Positions 18,281-26,596 of a stretch of 54,306 nucleotides of DNA are shown one piece after another. The translations under genes and the position numbers were made by a program. The DNA comes from an uncultured Bradyrhizobium sp. (GTDB taxonomy: Bacteria; Pseudomonadota; Alphaproteobacteria; Rhizobiales; Xanthobacteraceae): the NCBI RefSeq assembly GCF_936928535.1, contig NZ_CAKZHY010000018.1:1-54306 (forward strand), written 5' to 3'. The notes beneath the pieces were generated by a model. The model had not been told where the DNA came from. It searched no databases and was given only the letters and a program-made list of their open reading frames with translations. Within the stretch, counting starts at the first letter, position 1. Every line of letters starts with the position of its first letter.

Positions 18281-19708
18281 TTAACGTTCGAGGAATCTGT
18301 CCTTGGCCGAAAGCACCGTATCACCCGTTTCGTCTCGCGCCGTGAATACGACGTCGCCCTCCCGACCCTCAGCCGCCGTCAAGGTCACTCTCAGCGATTC
18401 CGATGCATCAGGCGCAACTTCGATGGGGGCGGGCCGGTCATAACCGACGATGGACAACACTGCATCGACACCGCCGACGGACAGTGTGTACCGGTGCGGG
18501 CTCGACGACTTGTTGAGCAGCTTTACGGTATAGGCATTGCGTAGTGAGCCGTCGGACAGGCGGACTGCAACCGGGTCGCGATCGTGCTCGACCGACAATT
18601 TCGCCGTCGTCTTGGTTGCGAAGGCAACGCCGATGGCGCCCGCCAGGACAACGCAGGCAGCGGTCAGCCCGATGGTCTTTGGCCGCGCCAGACGGTTGAC
18701 TGGCGCCTCATTGCGACGGCCCCGCTCGATGTTCTCCCAGCTTTCGTAGTCGATCAGCCCGCGTGTTCGGCCGAGCTTCGTCATCACCGCGTCGCATGCG
18801 TCGACGCAAAGGCCACAGTTGATGCAGGCGAAATTCGGGCCTTCGCGGATGTCGATCCCGATCGGACAAACCGCGACGCACTGTCCGCAATCGACGCAAT
18901 CGCCTGCGCGCTCGCCGCGGAGACGCAGTTCGGCTGCCTTCTTCGCCGAAGTCCGCTGCTCGCCGCGGTAGTCGCGGTAGTTCACGGTATAGGCTTCAGG
19001 ATCCCAAATCGCGCCCTGCAGGCGCGGCCATGGGCACATGAAGGTGCAGACCTGCTCGCGCGCGAAACCGGCCAGGCCGTATGTCGTGCCAGCGAACACC
19101 GCCATCCAGGTGAGCGCGTTGGCCGACACGTCTCCGGAGACGATGCCGCGCAGCAGATCCGGTGCGTCCGTGAAATAGAAGATTAGCGTCCCTCCTGTCG
19201 CCAGGGAGATCACCAGCCATCCGAAATGCTTAGCTACGATCTGAGCGGCCCGCTTTACCGTCAGGGGCGCGCCGATGTTCTTCAAACGCTGGCGCCTGTC
19301 GCCTTCGATCAAGCGCTCGACGAGCAGAAACAGGTCGGTCCAGACCGTCTGGGGACAAGCAAACCCGCACCATAGGCGGCCGGCCAACGCATTCGTGAGG
19401 ATCAGGATCGTCGAAGCGAGCACCAACAGACCCGTGACGAGATAGAGGTCCTGCGGCCAGATCTCGACGAAGAATGCGTAGAGACGCCCGTTCGCGAAAT
19501 CGAGCAGAACGGCCTGATGGGGCGCGTGGGGGCCGCGATCCCATCGCAGAAACGGCGTGACGTAGTAGATTGAGAGCGTCAGCAACAAGATGACCCATTT
19601 CAGCCGTCGAATTGGCCCCCTGACAGCCTGCGGCACCACCGGCAGGCCGGCTGCCGCCGTGGCCTTAGCCCTCGTTTTCGCATGATTGATCTCGATGGTG
19701 ATCGCCAT
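18281..19708 (-). CDS. ccoG: CcoG (RdxA/FixG-like) Fe-S membrane protein
   Basis: 475 residues. TM helices alternate with CGFACPQTVW and CTFMCPWPRLQGA motifs, and a ferredoxin-like pair, CVDCGQCVAVCPIG and CINCGLCVDACD, lies mid-protein. The C-terminus is an Ig-like periplasmic domain. CcoG is a cupric reductase used for cbb3 oxidase copper insertion. No ccoNOQP or ccoHIS genes are nearby; it ends an operon with DUF59 and DUF2249 genes, so here it may serve another copper enzyme such as NosZ (inference). Convergent with the ferritin-like gene. Confidence 0.92.
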   Translation of the reverse strand: MAITIEINHAKTRAKATAAAGLPVVPQAVRGPIRRLKWVILLLTLSIYYVTPFLRWDRGPHAPHQAVLLDFANGRLYAFFVEIWPQDLYLVTGLLVLASTILILTNALAGRLWCGFACPQTVWTDLFLLVERLIEGDRRQRLKNIGAPLTVKRAAQIVAKHFGWLVISLATGGTLIFYFTDAPDLLRGIVSGDVSANALTWMAVFAGTTYGLAGFAREQVCTFMCPWPRLQGAIWDPEAYTVNYRDYRGEQRTSAKKAAELRLRGERAGDCVDCGQCVAVCPIGIDIREGPNFACINCGLCVDACDAVMTKLGRTRGLIDYESWENIERGRRNEAPVNRLARPKTIGLTAACVVLAGAIGVAFATKTTAKLSVEHDRDPVAVRLSDGSLRNAYTVKLLNKSSSPHRYTLSVGGVDAVLSIVGYDRPAPIEVAPDASESLRVTLTAAEGREGDVVFTARDETGDTVLSAKDRFLER

Positions 19709-19717
19709 GTTGGGCCT

Positions 19718-20032
19718 TCAGTTGATAGCGGCGAAGCCGAGCGAGGCCCTGACCGTCGGCTCGATCAAGGAAGGGGTCCAGGGCGGTTCGAATGTCATCG
19801 TTACGTCGGCGGAAACGACCCCTGGAACGGCAGACGCGGCCGTTTGCGCCCCATCCTTCAGGAATGAGGTCGCTGGGCATCCGGGCGTTGTTGCTGTCAT
19901 GGTGATGCGGACGGTCCCGCCGGCGACCGCGACGTCGTAGACGAAGCCGAGATCGACGATGTTTTCGCCAAGCTCCGGATCGATCACGACGCGCAACGCG
20001 TCGCGGACTCGTTCAACGAGTTGGTCTGTCAT
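19718..20032 (-). CDS. DUF59/MIP18-family metal-sulfur assembly protein
   Basis: 104 residues, a stand-alone DUF59 domain: VIDPELGENIVDLGFVYDV at the N-terminus and MTATTPGCPATSFLKDG with the conserved Cys in the middle. Relatives (SufT, the PaaD group) aid Fe-S cluster assembly. It overlaps the DUF2249 gene by four bases and precedes ccoG by nine, so all are co-translated. The partnership suggests maturation of a redox enzyme; the client is not known. Confidence 0.85.
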   Translation of the reverse strand: MTDQLVERVRDALRVVIDPELGENIVDLGFVYDVAVAGGTVRITMTATTPGCPATSFLKDGAQTAASAVPGVVSADVTMTFEPPWTPSLIEPTVRASLGFAAIN

Positions 20033-20541
20033 GGCGACGGCGCCCTCACCGTGAGTTCGTAGGTGCCCCCGTCCGGAGTAAATCCGCCGAGCCAGCGGAA
20101 GCCGCGCCTTTCGAGCTGCGGAAACAGAAAGACCGGCTCACGTCGCAGAAGGGCAGAAAGCGTCTCGCCCGGGCCGAGCTCGTCGGCGGCGGCGAGGATT
20201 CGAACCATCGGCTCCGGCGGCTCCAGGTCGCGGTTGTCCAGCTGGATTCCTGGGGCGGGCCAGGCGCCGAAATCAAAATCGCCCGACGGGGCCGAAACCC
20301 TTTCCGTCTTCGCTGCTGCGGGCGTGAATAGGACCTCCCATTCGCCGCCATCCATCTCTCTGGCCGAATGGGCGAAGCCTTTGTCGGCCATCACTGCAAA
20401 CAGCGGGACCGGCTTGAAGGTCGCGAACAGGCGGAGCCCCTGCCCTTGTTCCAGACGCGCAAGCGCGGCCATAATGAGCGAAAATGGTTCGCCTCCCGTG
20501 CGCAGGATCGGACGGACGTCGACATCGATGTAGGCGGTCAT
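20029..20541 (-). CDS. Double DUF2249 domain protein
   Basis: 170 residues with two copies of a TusA-like DUF2249 fold: DVRPILRTGGEPFSLIMAAL near residue 8 and LDNRDLEPPEPMVRILAAA near residue 100, each followed by a strand pattern ending GFAHS or GFRWLG. The family often accompanies denitrification and hemerythrin genes, but its biochemistry is not settled. The TusA Cys is absent from both copies. The stop overlaps the DUF59 start (ATGA). Confidence 0.8.
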   Translation of the reverse strand: MTAYIDVDVRPILRTGGEPFSLIMAALARLEQGQGLRLFATFKPVPLFAVMADKGFAHSAREMDGGEWEVLFTPAAAKTERVSAPSGDFDFGAWPAPGIQLDNRDLEPPEPMVRILAAADELGPGETLSALLRREPVFLFPQLERRGFRWLGGFTPDGGTYELTVRAPSP

Positions 20542-20551
20542 GGCTATCTCC

Positions 20552-21946
20552 TCAGGACTTGGCGAATAAGAGGTGGGGCGCGGCTGCGCCCGCGGGCAGA
20601 CGCAGCGGCGGCGCGACGTCTTCCAACCGCCGGATCCGGATGATTTCGTGCACGATGCCGACGACGCCCACGGTCATCGCGGCCGCGGTCACCCGAAAGG
20701 CATTCGGCTCCTGCGCCAGAAGGGCCAGCGTTCCTGTCCAGACGGACAGGTGGTAGATGGCGAACCACTTCGTAGCCCTGCTCTCGGTGACCAGATCCTG
20801 AACGCGCGGCGTCGGCGCGCGCCCCATCACCGGGCCATAGGTCTCGAGCCAGGTGAGAAACGCGATGATCTTGTAGAGTTTGGCGAGCACCAAACCGGAC
20901 AGCCAGCCGAACACCGCCAGAAAGACGAACGCGCCCGAATGCGACGTCAGCGTTCCCATCGAAACGAGCGCGATACCCAGCACCGCTGCCCCTGCCAGGC
21001 TTGCGAAAGACAAGATAGCCATCCGCGTATTGAGCTCGAGTTGCCGCTTCCGATCCCGGAAGATACCTGCGAGATCCCGCCCGTAGAGAGCGGCGCAAGA
21101 CAAGCCGAAAATCGCGGCGACCGACAGCACGACATTCTGCCCCATCGCAAATCCGATCGTCACCGCTCCGCCGCCCACGGTCGTGACGACGGCGAGCGCG
21201 CCGGCCGCGAGCGTGAGGCGGCTCTGCCGATCTTCGACCTCGGGCGCTAGCATGAACATCGAGAGCAATCGGTAGCTGACACCCATCGCCGTCAACGTCA
21301 GCCAGCCGCCGAGTCCGGCGATGGCATGCAGCGGGACGGCCCGCGCCAAGACGGCGTCGCCGGTCGGCCCAGCCCATCCGGCGAGTGCGAACGCGAACAC
21401 CGTACCGAATGCCGCGGTCGCGCAAAGAGACGCCAGGCCGACCAGGACGAAGCGCGCCGGACCGGTCGGCCGCAACCACGCGGTCACACCGAGATTGATC
21501 ACGACGAGGCCGAAACCTGCGACCAGCAATACCGCTCCAAGCGGCAGAAGCCAGGGAGCCGAAGGCAGGCGGCCACCTAGTGCCATGAATCCGGCGAGCA
21601 AGGCGACTAGCCCCGCCGTCAACAACCCCAACGCCGGCAAGACCAGTCCTTCGGAGAAGAGCGGCTTGGCGACAAGGACGGGAACGAACTGGAAGAGCGC
21701 CCCACACATCGCCAGGCTCAACCAGCCGATGCAGACGACATGCACCAGAACCAGCGTGTCCGGGGCAGCGAGGTCCGTTGCGGGATGGCCGATGCCTGCG
21801 ACCATCAGCGCGAGCGCGGCCAACAGCCAGGTCAGCGCCGTTGCGAAGTATGCCATCGTCCACCGGGAAATGCCGCCGCCGATCATGATCGTTTCGTCAT
21901 CCCTTTCCGGCTCGGCGAAGAAATTCCGCCGTGAACCGGGCGTCAT
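20552..21946 (-). CDS. Heme-copper-oxidase-subunit-I-like polytopic membrane protein
   Basis: 464 residues, about 12 membrane helices. Helices with conserved-looking His recall heme-copper oxidase subunit I: LVLVHVVCIGWLSLAMCGAL, PLHAIAGLGGWLTLTAMG, TLTSHSGAFVFLAVFGWL and FAIYHLSVWTG. The full CuB and heme ligand set is not evident, so it is not called an oxidase; an NnrS-like heme protein is the other reading. It leads the operon with DUF2249, DUF59 and ccoG. An NnrR-like box sits in front of it. ATG at 21946 is used; MIGGGISR at 21886 is an alternative start. Confidence 0.6.
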   Translation of the reverse strand: MTPGSRRNFFAEPERDDETIMIGGGISRWTMAYFATALTWLLAALALMVAGIGHPATDLAAPDTLVLVHVVCIGWLSLAMCGALFQFVPVLVAKPLFSEGLVLPALGLLTAGLVALLAGFMALGGRLPSAPWLLPLGAVLLVAGFGLVVINLGVTAWLRPTGPARFVLVGLASLCATAAFGTVFAFALAGWAGPTGDAVLARAVPLHAIAGLGGWLTLTAMGVSYRLLSMFMLAPEVEDRQSRLTLAAGALAVVTTVGGGAVTIGFAMGQNVVLSVAAIFGLSCAALYGRDLAGIFRDRKRQLELNTRMAILSFASLAGAAVLGIALVSMGTLTSHSGAFVFLAVFGWLSGLVLAKLYKIIAFLTWLETYGPVMGRAPTPRVQDLVTESRATKWFAIYHLSVWTGTLALLAQEPNAFRVTAAAMTVGVVGIVHEIIRIRRLEDVAPPLRLPAGAAAPHLLFAKS

Positions 21947-21980
21947 GCGGATGATCTTACCCGGACCGCCGCGGCGTTCT

Positions 21981-21994
21981 TTGTGATGCCGCAA
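21981..21994 (-). promoter_or_regulatory. NnrR/FixK-like box upstream of the membrane-protein operon
   Basis: On the minus strand it reads TTGCGGCATCACAA, i.e. TTGCG-N4-CACAA, an interrupted palindrome of the kind bound by NO-responsive NnrR-type CRP/FNR regulators. Its center is 41-42 bases upstream of the ATG at 21946. Confidence 0.45.
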
Positions 21995-22139
21995 AGACGG
22001 CCGGGTTCCCAAGAGGGAGAAGCTCACAGGGAATAGATCGGAGCACGATAGATGAGGGTCTTTGAAAGGCTGCGGGAGCGAATCCGAGTTCCATCCGGAT
22101 ATGACGATCTCGAAGTCGAACGGCGCGACAGATATTCAT

Positions 22140-22417
22140 TCAAAGGAAACTTGCCGGAACCAAGCGCCGGGACTCGTGCCGATCAATCAACTCCTTCAGC
22201 AGCCTTTTTGCTCGATCTGCGGCTCGTTGCGCAGATCCAGCCAAAGCAGATCGAAGGCGAAGTAGACCGGTCGATCTGCGGGCGAGCGGGCACGCGCGCA
22301 ACGATGAACCGGGAGCCAACGGGCGATCAGGTGAAGGCGCTGCTGGAAAGCGCAAATCGCGCGACCCAGGCCATAGGTGGCCGCGTCGGACGCGCAAAAT
22401 CGTAATTTTGCATGCAA
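22140..22417 (-). pseudogene. ATP-dependent DNA ligase fragment (LigD/LigC-like)
   Basis: The minus strand encodes RPVYFAFDLLWLDLRN, the adenylation-domain motif of ATP ligases (FAFDLLWLDGRDL in relatives), preceded by AFQQRLHL. After EPQIEQK the frame breaks and LLKELIDRHES continues in another frame, matching the usual LIERK...LKELL. The catalytic KxDG motif and everything 3' are gone. Inference: a decayed NHEJ-type ligase gene. Confidence 0.5.
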
Positions 22418-23166
22418 AACAATTATGGAGTTTTCTTACTGGAGAGGAGCCTAACCCGGAACATCAGATCTCGATAGTCCGCCAACAACCGCTGCGCGAT
22501 CCGTCGCCGCCCAAAATGGTCGGCGAGTAGGTTCAAATCGCGGAGGCGCAGCCATCGATACCGACATTCGGTTCAGGTCACGATCTAACTAATTGACCGC
22601 ACTTCTCTTTCTGAACTCAATCTCGATCGGCATGAGCTTTACCCGCGCTGCGATCGTTGATCTCTCCTCCAAACCTACGCTCACAAGCTACGAGTTGCGC
22701 GGCGACTAGCAGAAATATGGGGGGATATCCAATAAACCAATTCCGGCCGGGGAGTGCCGGCGGTAGCGATGAGGCCCTTGGTCTTCTCTGCAGCCGCCAA
22801 CTTGCCATAGGCGCTTACCAGGAAAATAGGCGCAAGACATGATCGGCCGGCGGCACTCGCAGTATCGGAACTGCGTTCTCTCATTTTCTCCTCGCCTGCC
22901 CTCTTCAGACGTCCGGCGGGGGCTACAGATGAACAGGCCGCAGGCGAAAATCGAACTCCAGAACGGTGTGGGTGAGGAGATGATGCTGCTGCAGCTAGGA
23001 GAAACTTCATCCCGCCCGCATCACGTCATGGCCGCCTTTCCGCCGGCCGCAGACCAGCAAGTCGCGCTGGATAACTGGAGACACCACCCCGTTCAGCAAC
23101 GTTCGCGAATTGCGACCGACAGCGAATATCGCATGCTCGCCCGAGCCGACCACATTGTTTCCGTTG
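22418..23166. other. Low-content stretch between decayed genes and livM
   Basis: Apart from the DoxX-like remnant, no gene, RNA or clear repeat is recognised. Short open frames on both strands (for example 22839-23255 plus) show no family motif, and a 45-residue minus frame at about 22450-22570 (RLRDLNLLADHFGRRRI) is unassigned. With the ligase remnant this looks like eroding DNA. Confidence 0.5.
22650..22835 (-). pseudogene. DoxX-family membrane protein remnant
   Basis: The minus strand has FLVSAYGKLAAAEKTKGLIA and TAGTPRPELVYW, matching the DoxX pattern of an FLVSGxGKL helix, an Ala/Gly loop and a Gly-x-Pro turn. After LVYW the likely continuation (GYPPIFLLVAAQLVA, a hydrophobic helix) is in another frame. 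Flanks do not extend the match. A short, frameshifted remnant; the call rests on a 35-residue stretch. Confidence 0.4.
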
Positions 23167-24276
23167 CTACGTTTCACGCATTTTGGGACGTTTTGAGGCG
23201 ATTGGTCGCTCCTCGTCATCGACGACGAGCCGGCGCCGGGTCGGAAACAGCGTGAGGTCGAAGCGCTCCGAGACGAGCCCCCACACCCCCTTCGGCGCAA
23301 GCAGCATGACGAGGATGCCGAGCGCGCCAAGCAGAATGAGATACCAGGCGCCGAAATCGGCCAAGTAGTGCTGCATCAAATACAAGATGATAGCGCCGAT
23401 GAACGGGCCTTCCATCGTACCGATGCCACCGATAACCACGATGAAGATGACGTAGGCGGTCCAGTCCAGCACCGAGAAGGCAGCGTCGGGCGAGATGCGC
23501 GCCTTCTGCAGATAGATCAGGGCGCCGATCATGCCGGTCATGGCAGCGGTTGCGACGTAGACGGCGAGCTTGATGCGATAGATGTCGACACCAAGGCTCG
23601 CGGCGGCCGTCTCGTGGTCACGGATCGCACCGAGCGCAAGACCGCGGCGCGAGCGAAGCATGAAATAGACGGCAGCAAGCGTTCCTGCCACCAATGCCAA
23701 GGCGAGCCAGTAAGAGACGATGTCGCGCGCCGCCGGTGTGCGCACGTCAAGCAGGGTCTTGACCCATTCAATGCCGTATGCGGACGAGGTGATGGACGGC
23801 GTGAGTGACGTTCCGGTACCGCCACCGAGCGGTTTCACTTGCGCGAAGGCAAGCCGATAGACCTCGGCGACGACCCAGGTGCCGATCGCGAAATAGGCGC
23901 CGCGCAGGCGGAACACGACCAGCGCAGTCGGAAACGCGAACAGCGCCGAGACCAAGCCGGCGATCGGAATGGCAAGCACGGGATTGAGGCCGCCGGTCAG
24001 CGTGAGCGCAAACAGGATATAGCCGCCGAGCCCGACAAAGGCTTGCTGGCCGACCGAGATCAGGCCGGCATAGCCGGCCAGCAGATTCCAGCACTGCGCC
24101 AGCGCAAGCATATAGTACAGGAAGATCAGGTCCTGGATCAGGGTGCGCCCCGCAAACACCGGAAGCAGCGCCAACGCCAGCAGAGCGACGGTGACGACGA
24201 CCAAGGCAGCGTGCGACGCGCGGCCAACGGTCTTGATGCGGAACGTCTGCACCGGACGGCTCGATGCTTCGTCCAT
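23167..24276 (-). CDS. livM: Branched-chain-type ABC transporter permease (LivM)
   Basis: 369 residues, about 10 membrane segments. The LivM signature region AGYAGLISVGQQAFVGLGGY is near residue 65, and the EAA-like loop GAIRDHETAAASLGVD appears in the second half. The C-terminal cytoplasmic tail is highly charged. With LivH it forms the membrane channel. In this island the transporter belongs with an HpaBC monooxygenase and an IclR regulator, so an aromatic acid is a better guess for the cargo than an amino acid. Last gene of the transporter operon. Confidence 0.9.
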   Translation of the reverse strand: MDEASSRPVQTFRIKTVGRASHAALVVVTVALLALALLPVFAGRTLIQDLIFLYYMLALAQCWNLLAGYAGLISVGQQAFVGLGGYILFALTLTGGLNPVLAIPIAGLVSALFAFPTALVVFRLRGAYFAIGTWVVAEVYRLAFAQVKPLGGGTGTSLTPSITSSAYGIEWVKTLLDVRTPAARDIVSYWLALALVAGTLAAVYFMLRSRRGLALGAIRDHETAAASLGVDIYRIKLAVYVATAAMTGMIGALIYLQKARISPDAAFSVLDWTAYVIFIVVIGGIGTMEGPFIGAIILYLMQHYLADFGAWYLILLGALGILVMLLAPKGVWGLVSERFDLTLFPTRRRLVVDDEERPIASKRPKMRET

Positions 24277-24281
24277 CACAT

Positions 24282-25151
24282 TCAATCCTGTGCCCGGGGA
24301 AACAGGCCGCGCGGCTTGATGACGAGAACCACGAGGAAGGCGAGATGGCCTGCCAAAATCTGCCACTCCGGATCGATGCGCGCGCCGATGGTCTGCGCGA
24401 GCCCGAGCACGATGCCGCCGGCGAGCGTCCCCCAGAAGCTGCCGAGGCCGCCAATGATCACGGCCTCGAAAGCATAGAGCAGACGCGCGGGCCCTATAGT
24501 GGGATCGAAATTCGCGCGCAGCCCGAGATAAAGCGCCGCAATCGTGGTCACGACGAAGCCAAGCCCCATCGCTATCGCAAAGATGCGCTTGTGATCGATG
24601 CCCATGAGCTGCGCCACTTCGAGATCGTCCGACGTCGCGCGGAAGGCGCGGCCGATCGGCGTGCGGTAGAAGATCAGATTGAGAAGCACGATCACTGCGA
24701 TTGCCGACAGCAGCGTGAGCAGGGGCACGACACCGATCGCGATGCCGCCGCCGAGCGGGATCGATGCCGTCTCGATTGCCCCTGAGCGCAGGCGCTGGCT
24801 GTCGGCGGAGAAGAGCTGCAGCAGCCCGTTCTCGATGATGATCGAGAGCCCGAAGGTCACGAGCAGCGGCGGCAAGAGATCGCGACCGAGGGTGCGGTTC
24901 AGCAGCACGTACTGGAGTGCAAAACCGGCGACGAACACGATGGGAAGCGCGACCAGCACCGCGACGAAGGGATCGAGACCGAGCTTTGCTGCGAGAAAGA
25001 GGATTACGAAGGCGGCCAACACGATAAGATCGCCATGCGCGAGATTGACCAGCCGCATTACACCGAACATCAGCGACAGCCCCGCCGCGAACAGGGCGTA
25101 GAGGCCGCCGAGCAGCACGCCTTGAATCAATGCGTCGAGCCAGCTGGTCAT
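24282..25151 (-). CDS. livH: Branched-chain-type ABC transporter permease (LivH)
   Basis: 289 residues, eight membrane segments. The N-terminus QGVLLGGLYALFAAGLSLMF and the following VMRLVNLAHGDLIVLAAF are classic LivH; the coupling-loop motif AFRATSDDLEVAQLMGID is near residue 190. ATG at 25151 follows directly on the ATPase stop at 25153. Five bases separate it from livM. Confidence 0.92.
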   Translation of the reverse strand: MTSWLDALIQGVLLGGLYALFAAGLSLMFGVMRLVNLAHGDLIVLAAFVILFLAAKLGLDPFVAVLVALPIVFVAGFALQYVLLNRTLGRDLLPPLLVTFGLSIIIENGLLQLFSADSQRLRSGAIETASIPLGGGIAIGVVPLLTLLSAIAVIVLLNLIFYRTPIGRAFRATSDDLEVAQLMGIDHKRIFAIAMGLGFVVTTIAALYLGLRANFDPTIGPARLLYAFEAVIIGGLGSFWGTLAGGIVLGLAQTIGARIDPEWQILAGHLAFLVVLVIKPRGLFPRAQD

Positions 25152-25152
25152 G

Positions 25153-25860
25153 TCATGCGCCAAAATAGGCCCGGTGGATCTGCTCGCGTGTAAGATCGCG
25201 CGGGCGGCCGGTGAGCGATAGCCGGCCCTCCTGGAAACAGTAAACGCGATCGGCAACCTTCATCGCCTGCACGATGTCCTGCTCGACCAGCACGACGCTG
25301 GTGCCTTCCGCCTTGATCTGCGGCAGGCCGGCATAGATGCCGGCGATGATGATCGGCGCCAGGCCAAGGCTGATCTCGTCGCAGAGCAGCACGCGCGGAT
25401 TGGACATCAGGGCGCGGCCGATCGCGACCATCTGCTGCTGGCCTCCCGACAAGGCCGGCGTCGCCGAATGGCGCCGCTCCCTGAGTACCGGAAACAGCGC
25501 ATAGACGCGGTCCAGCGTCCACGGGCCCGGGACCTTGCAGCCGTAGTCGCCGATCAGGAGATTCTCCTCGACGGTAAGCGAGGGAAACAGCCGCCGGCCT
25601 TCCGGCACGAGGGCTACCCCGAGCCTGACAATATCGGACGCCGAGCGCGCGCCGATCGGCGTGCCGTCGAGCAAGACGTTGTCGGCCTCACCGTGAATGA
25701 GGCCTGCGATCGCCTTGAGGAAGGTCGACTTCCCTGCTCCGTTGGCGCCGATGATGGCGACGGTCTCGCCGGCATCGAGGGTCATGTCGATGCCGAAGAG
25801 CGCCTGGAAGTCGCCGTAGAAGGCCTTGAGTTGGCGGGTTTCCAGGAGCGGATGCATCAC
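25153..25860 (-). CDS. livF: Branched-chain-type ABC transporter ATPase (LivF)
   Basis: 235 residues. Walker A GANGAGKSTFLKA, signature LSGGQQQMVAIGRAL and Walker B RVLLCDEISLGLAP are present; the LSGGQQQM form is typical of LivF. It overlaps livG by four bases. It works with LivG at the inner-membrane face. Confidence 0.93.
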   Translation of the reverse strand: MMHPLLETRQLKAFYGDFQALFGIDMTLDAGETVAIIGANGAGKSTFLKAIAGLIHGEADNVLLDGTPIGARSASDIVRLGVALVPEGRRLFPSLTVEENLLIGDYGCKVPGPWTLDRVYALFPVLRERRHSATPALSGGQQQMVAIGRALMSNPRVLLCDEISLGLAPIIIAGIYAGLPQIKAEGTSVVLVEQDIVQAMKVADRVYCFQEGRLSLTGRPRDLTREQIHRAYFGA

Positions 25861-26573
25861 GCTTCGATACCGATATAGATCTGATGCACGTCGGGCCGCT
25901 GCATCACCTCGCGCGGCAAGCCTGCCGCGATCTTGCGGCCGAAATTAAGCACTACCAGCCGATCGACCACGGCAAGCAGGGCGTGCACGATATGCTCGAT
26001 CCATAGGATCGCGACGCCGGTCTTGCGGATGTCGTTAATCGTAGTGACGAGCTCGCTGCATTCGCCTTCGGTCAAGCCCCCTGCGATCTCGTCGAGCAGC
26101 AAGAGCCGTGGCGCGGTAGCGAGGGCGCGGGCCATCTCGAGACGCTTGCGCTCCAGTAGCGTCAAGGAGCCTGCGAGAGAATTGGCCCGCTTGAGCAGAC
26201 CAAGCCGGCCGAGGATCTCGCCACAATATTGCGCGGCTTGGCGCTCGGAACTCCGGCGTCCGTAGACCGCCCCGACCAGAAGATTCTCGAACACGGTGAG
26301 CTTCTCGAACGGCTGCGGGATCTGATGGGTACGGCCGATGCCGGCCCGGCAGCGCCCCTGCGGCGAGATGCTCGCGAGATCCCGACCATCGAAGCGGATG
26401 TAGCCTGCCTCGGGTGCAAGGTTGCCGGCAATCAGGTTGAACAGCGTGGTCTTGCCCGCACCGTTCGGCCCGATGATGCCAACTGCCTCGCCAGGCTCGA
26501 TCGCAAGATCGAGGGCGTCGGCAACGACGATCGAGCCGAAACTTTTCTTTAGGCCGGCGACTTCCAGCAGCAT
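25857..26573 (-). CDS. livG: Branched-chain-type ABC transporter ATPase (LivG)
   Basis: 238 residues. Walker A is GPNGAGKTTLFNL, the signature is a non-canonical LTLLERKRLEMARAL in place of LSGGQ (common in LivG), and Walker B is LLLLDEIAGGLTE. GRTHQIPQPFEKLTVFENL, the LivG Q-loop region, is near residue 82. Coupled by overlap to livF and 23 bases after the binding-protein gene. Confidence 0.93.
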   Translation of the reverse strand: MLLEVAGLKKSFGSIVVADALDLAIEPGEAVGIIGPNGAGKTTLFNLIAGNLAPEAGYIRFDGRDLASISPQGRCRAGIGRTHQIPQPFEKLTVFENLLVGAVYGRRSSERQAAQYCGEILGRLGLLKRANSLAGSLTLLERKRLEMARALATAPRLLLLDEIAGGLTEGECSELVTTINDIRKTGVAILWIEHIVHALLAVVDRLVVLNFGRKIAAGLPREVMQRPDVHQIYIGIEA

Positions 26574-26596
26574 GAGACGTCAAAGCGCCAGCGCGA

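Noticed and set aside
20552..21946. Functional nitric-oxide reductase or cbb3 oxidase
   Set aside because: The full set of heme and metal His ligands is not visible and no cytochrome c subunit is encoded next to it.
22520..22560. tRNA-like T-loop word GTAGGTTCAAATCG
   Set aside because: The bases around it do not form the T stem, acceptor or anticodon arms of a tRNA.
22839..23255. 138-codon plus-strand frame before livM
   Set aside because: No family motif, and it runs into the antisense of livM; no ribosome site. Left unassigned.
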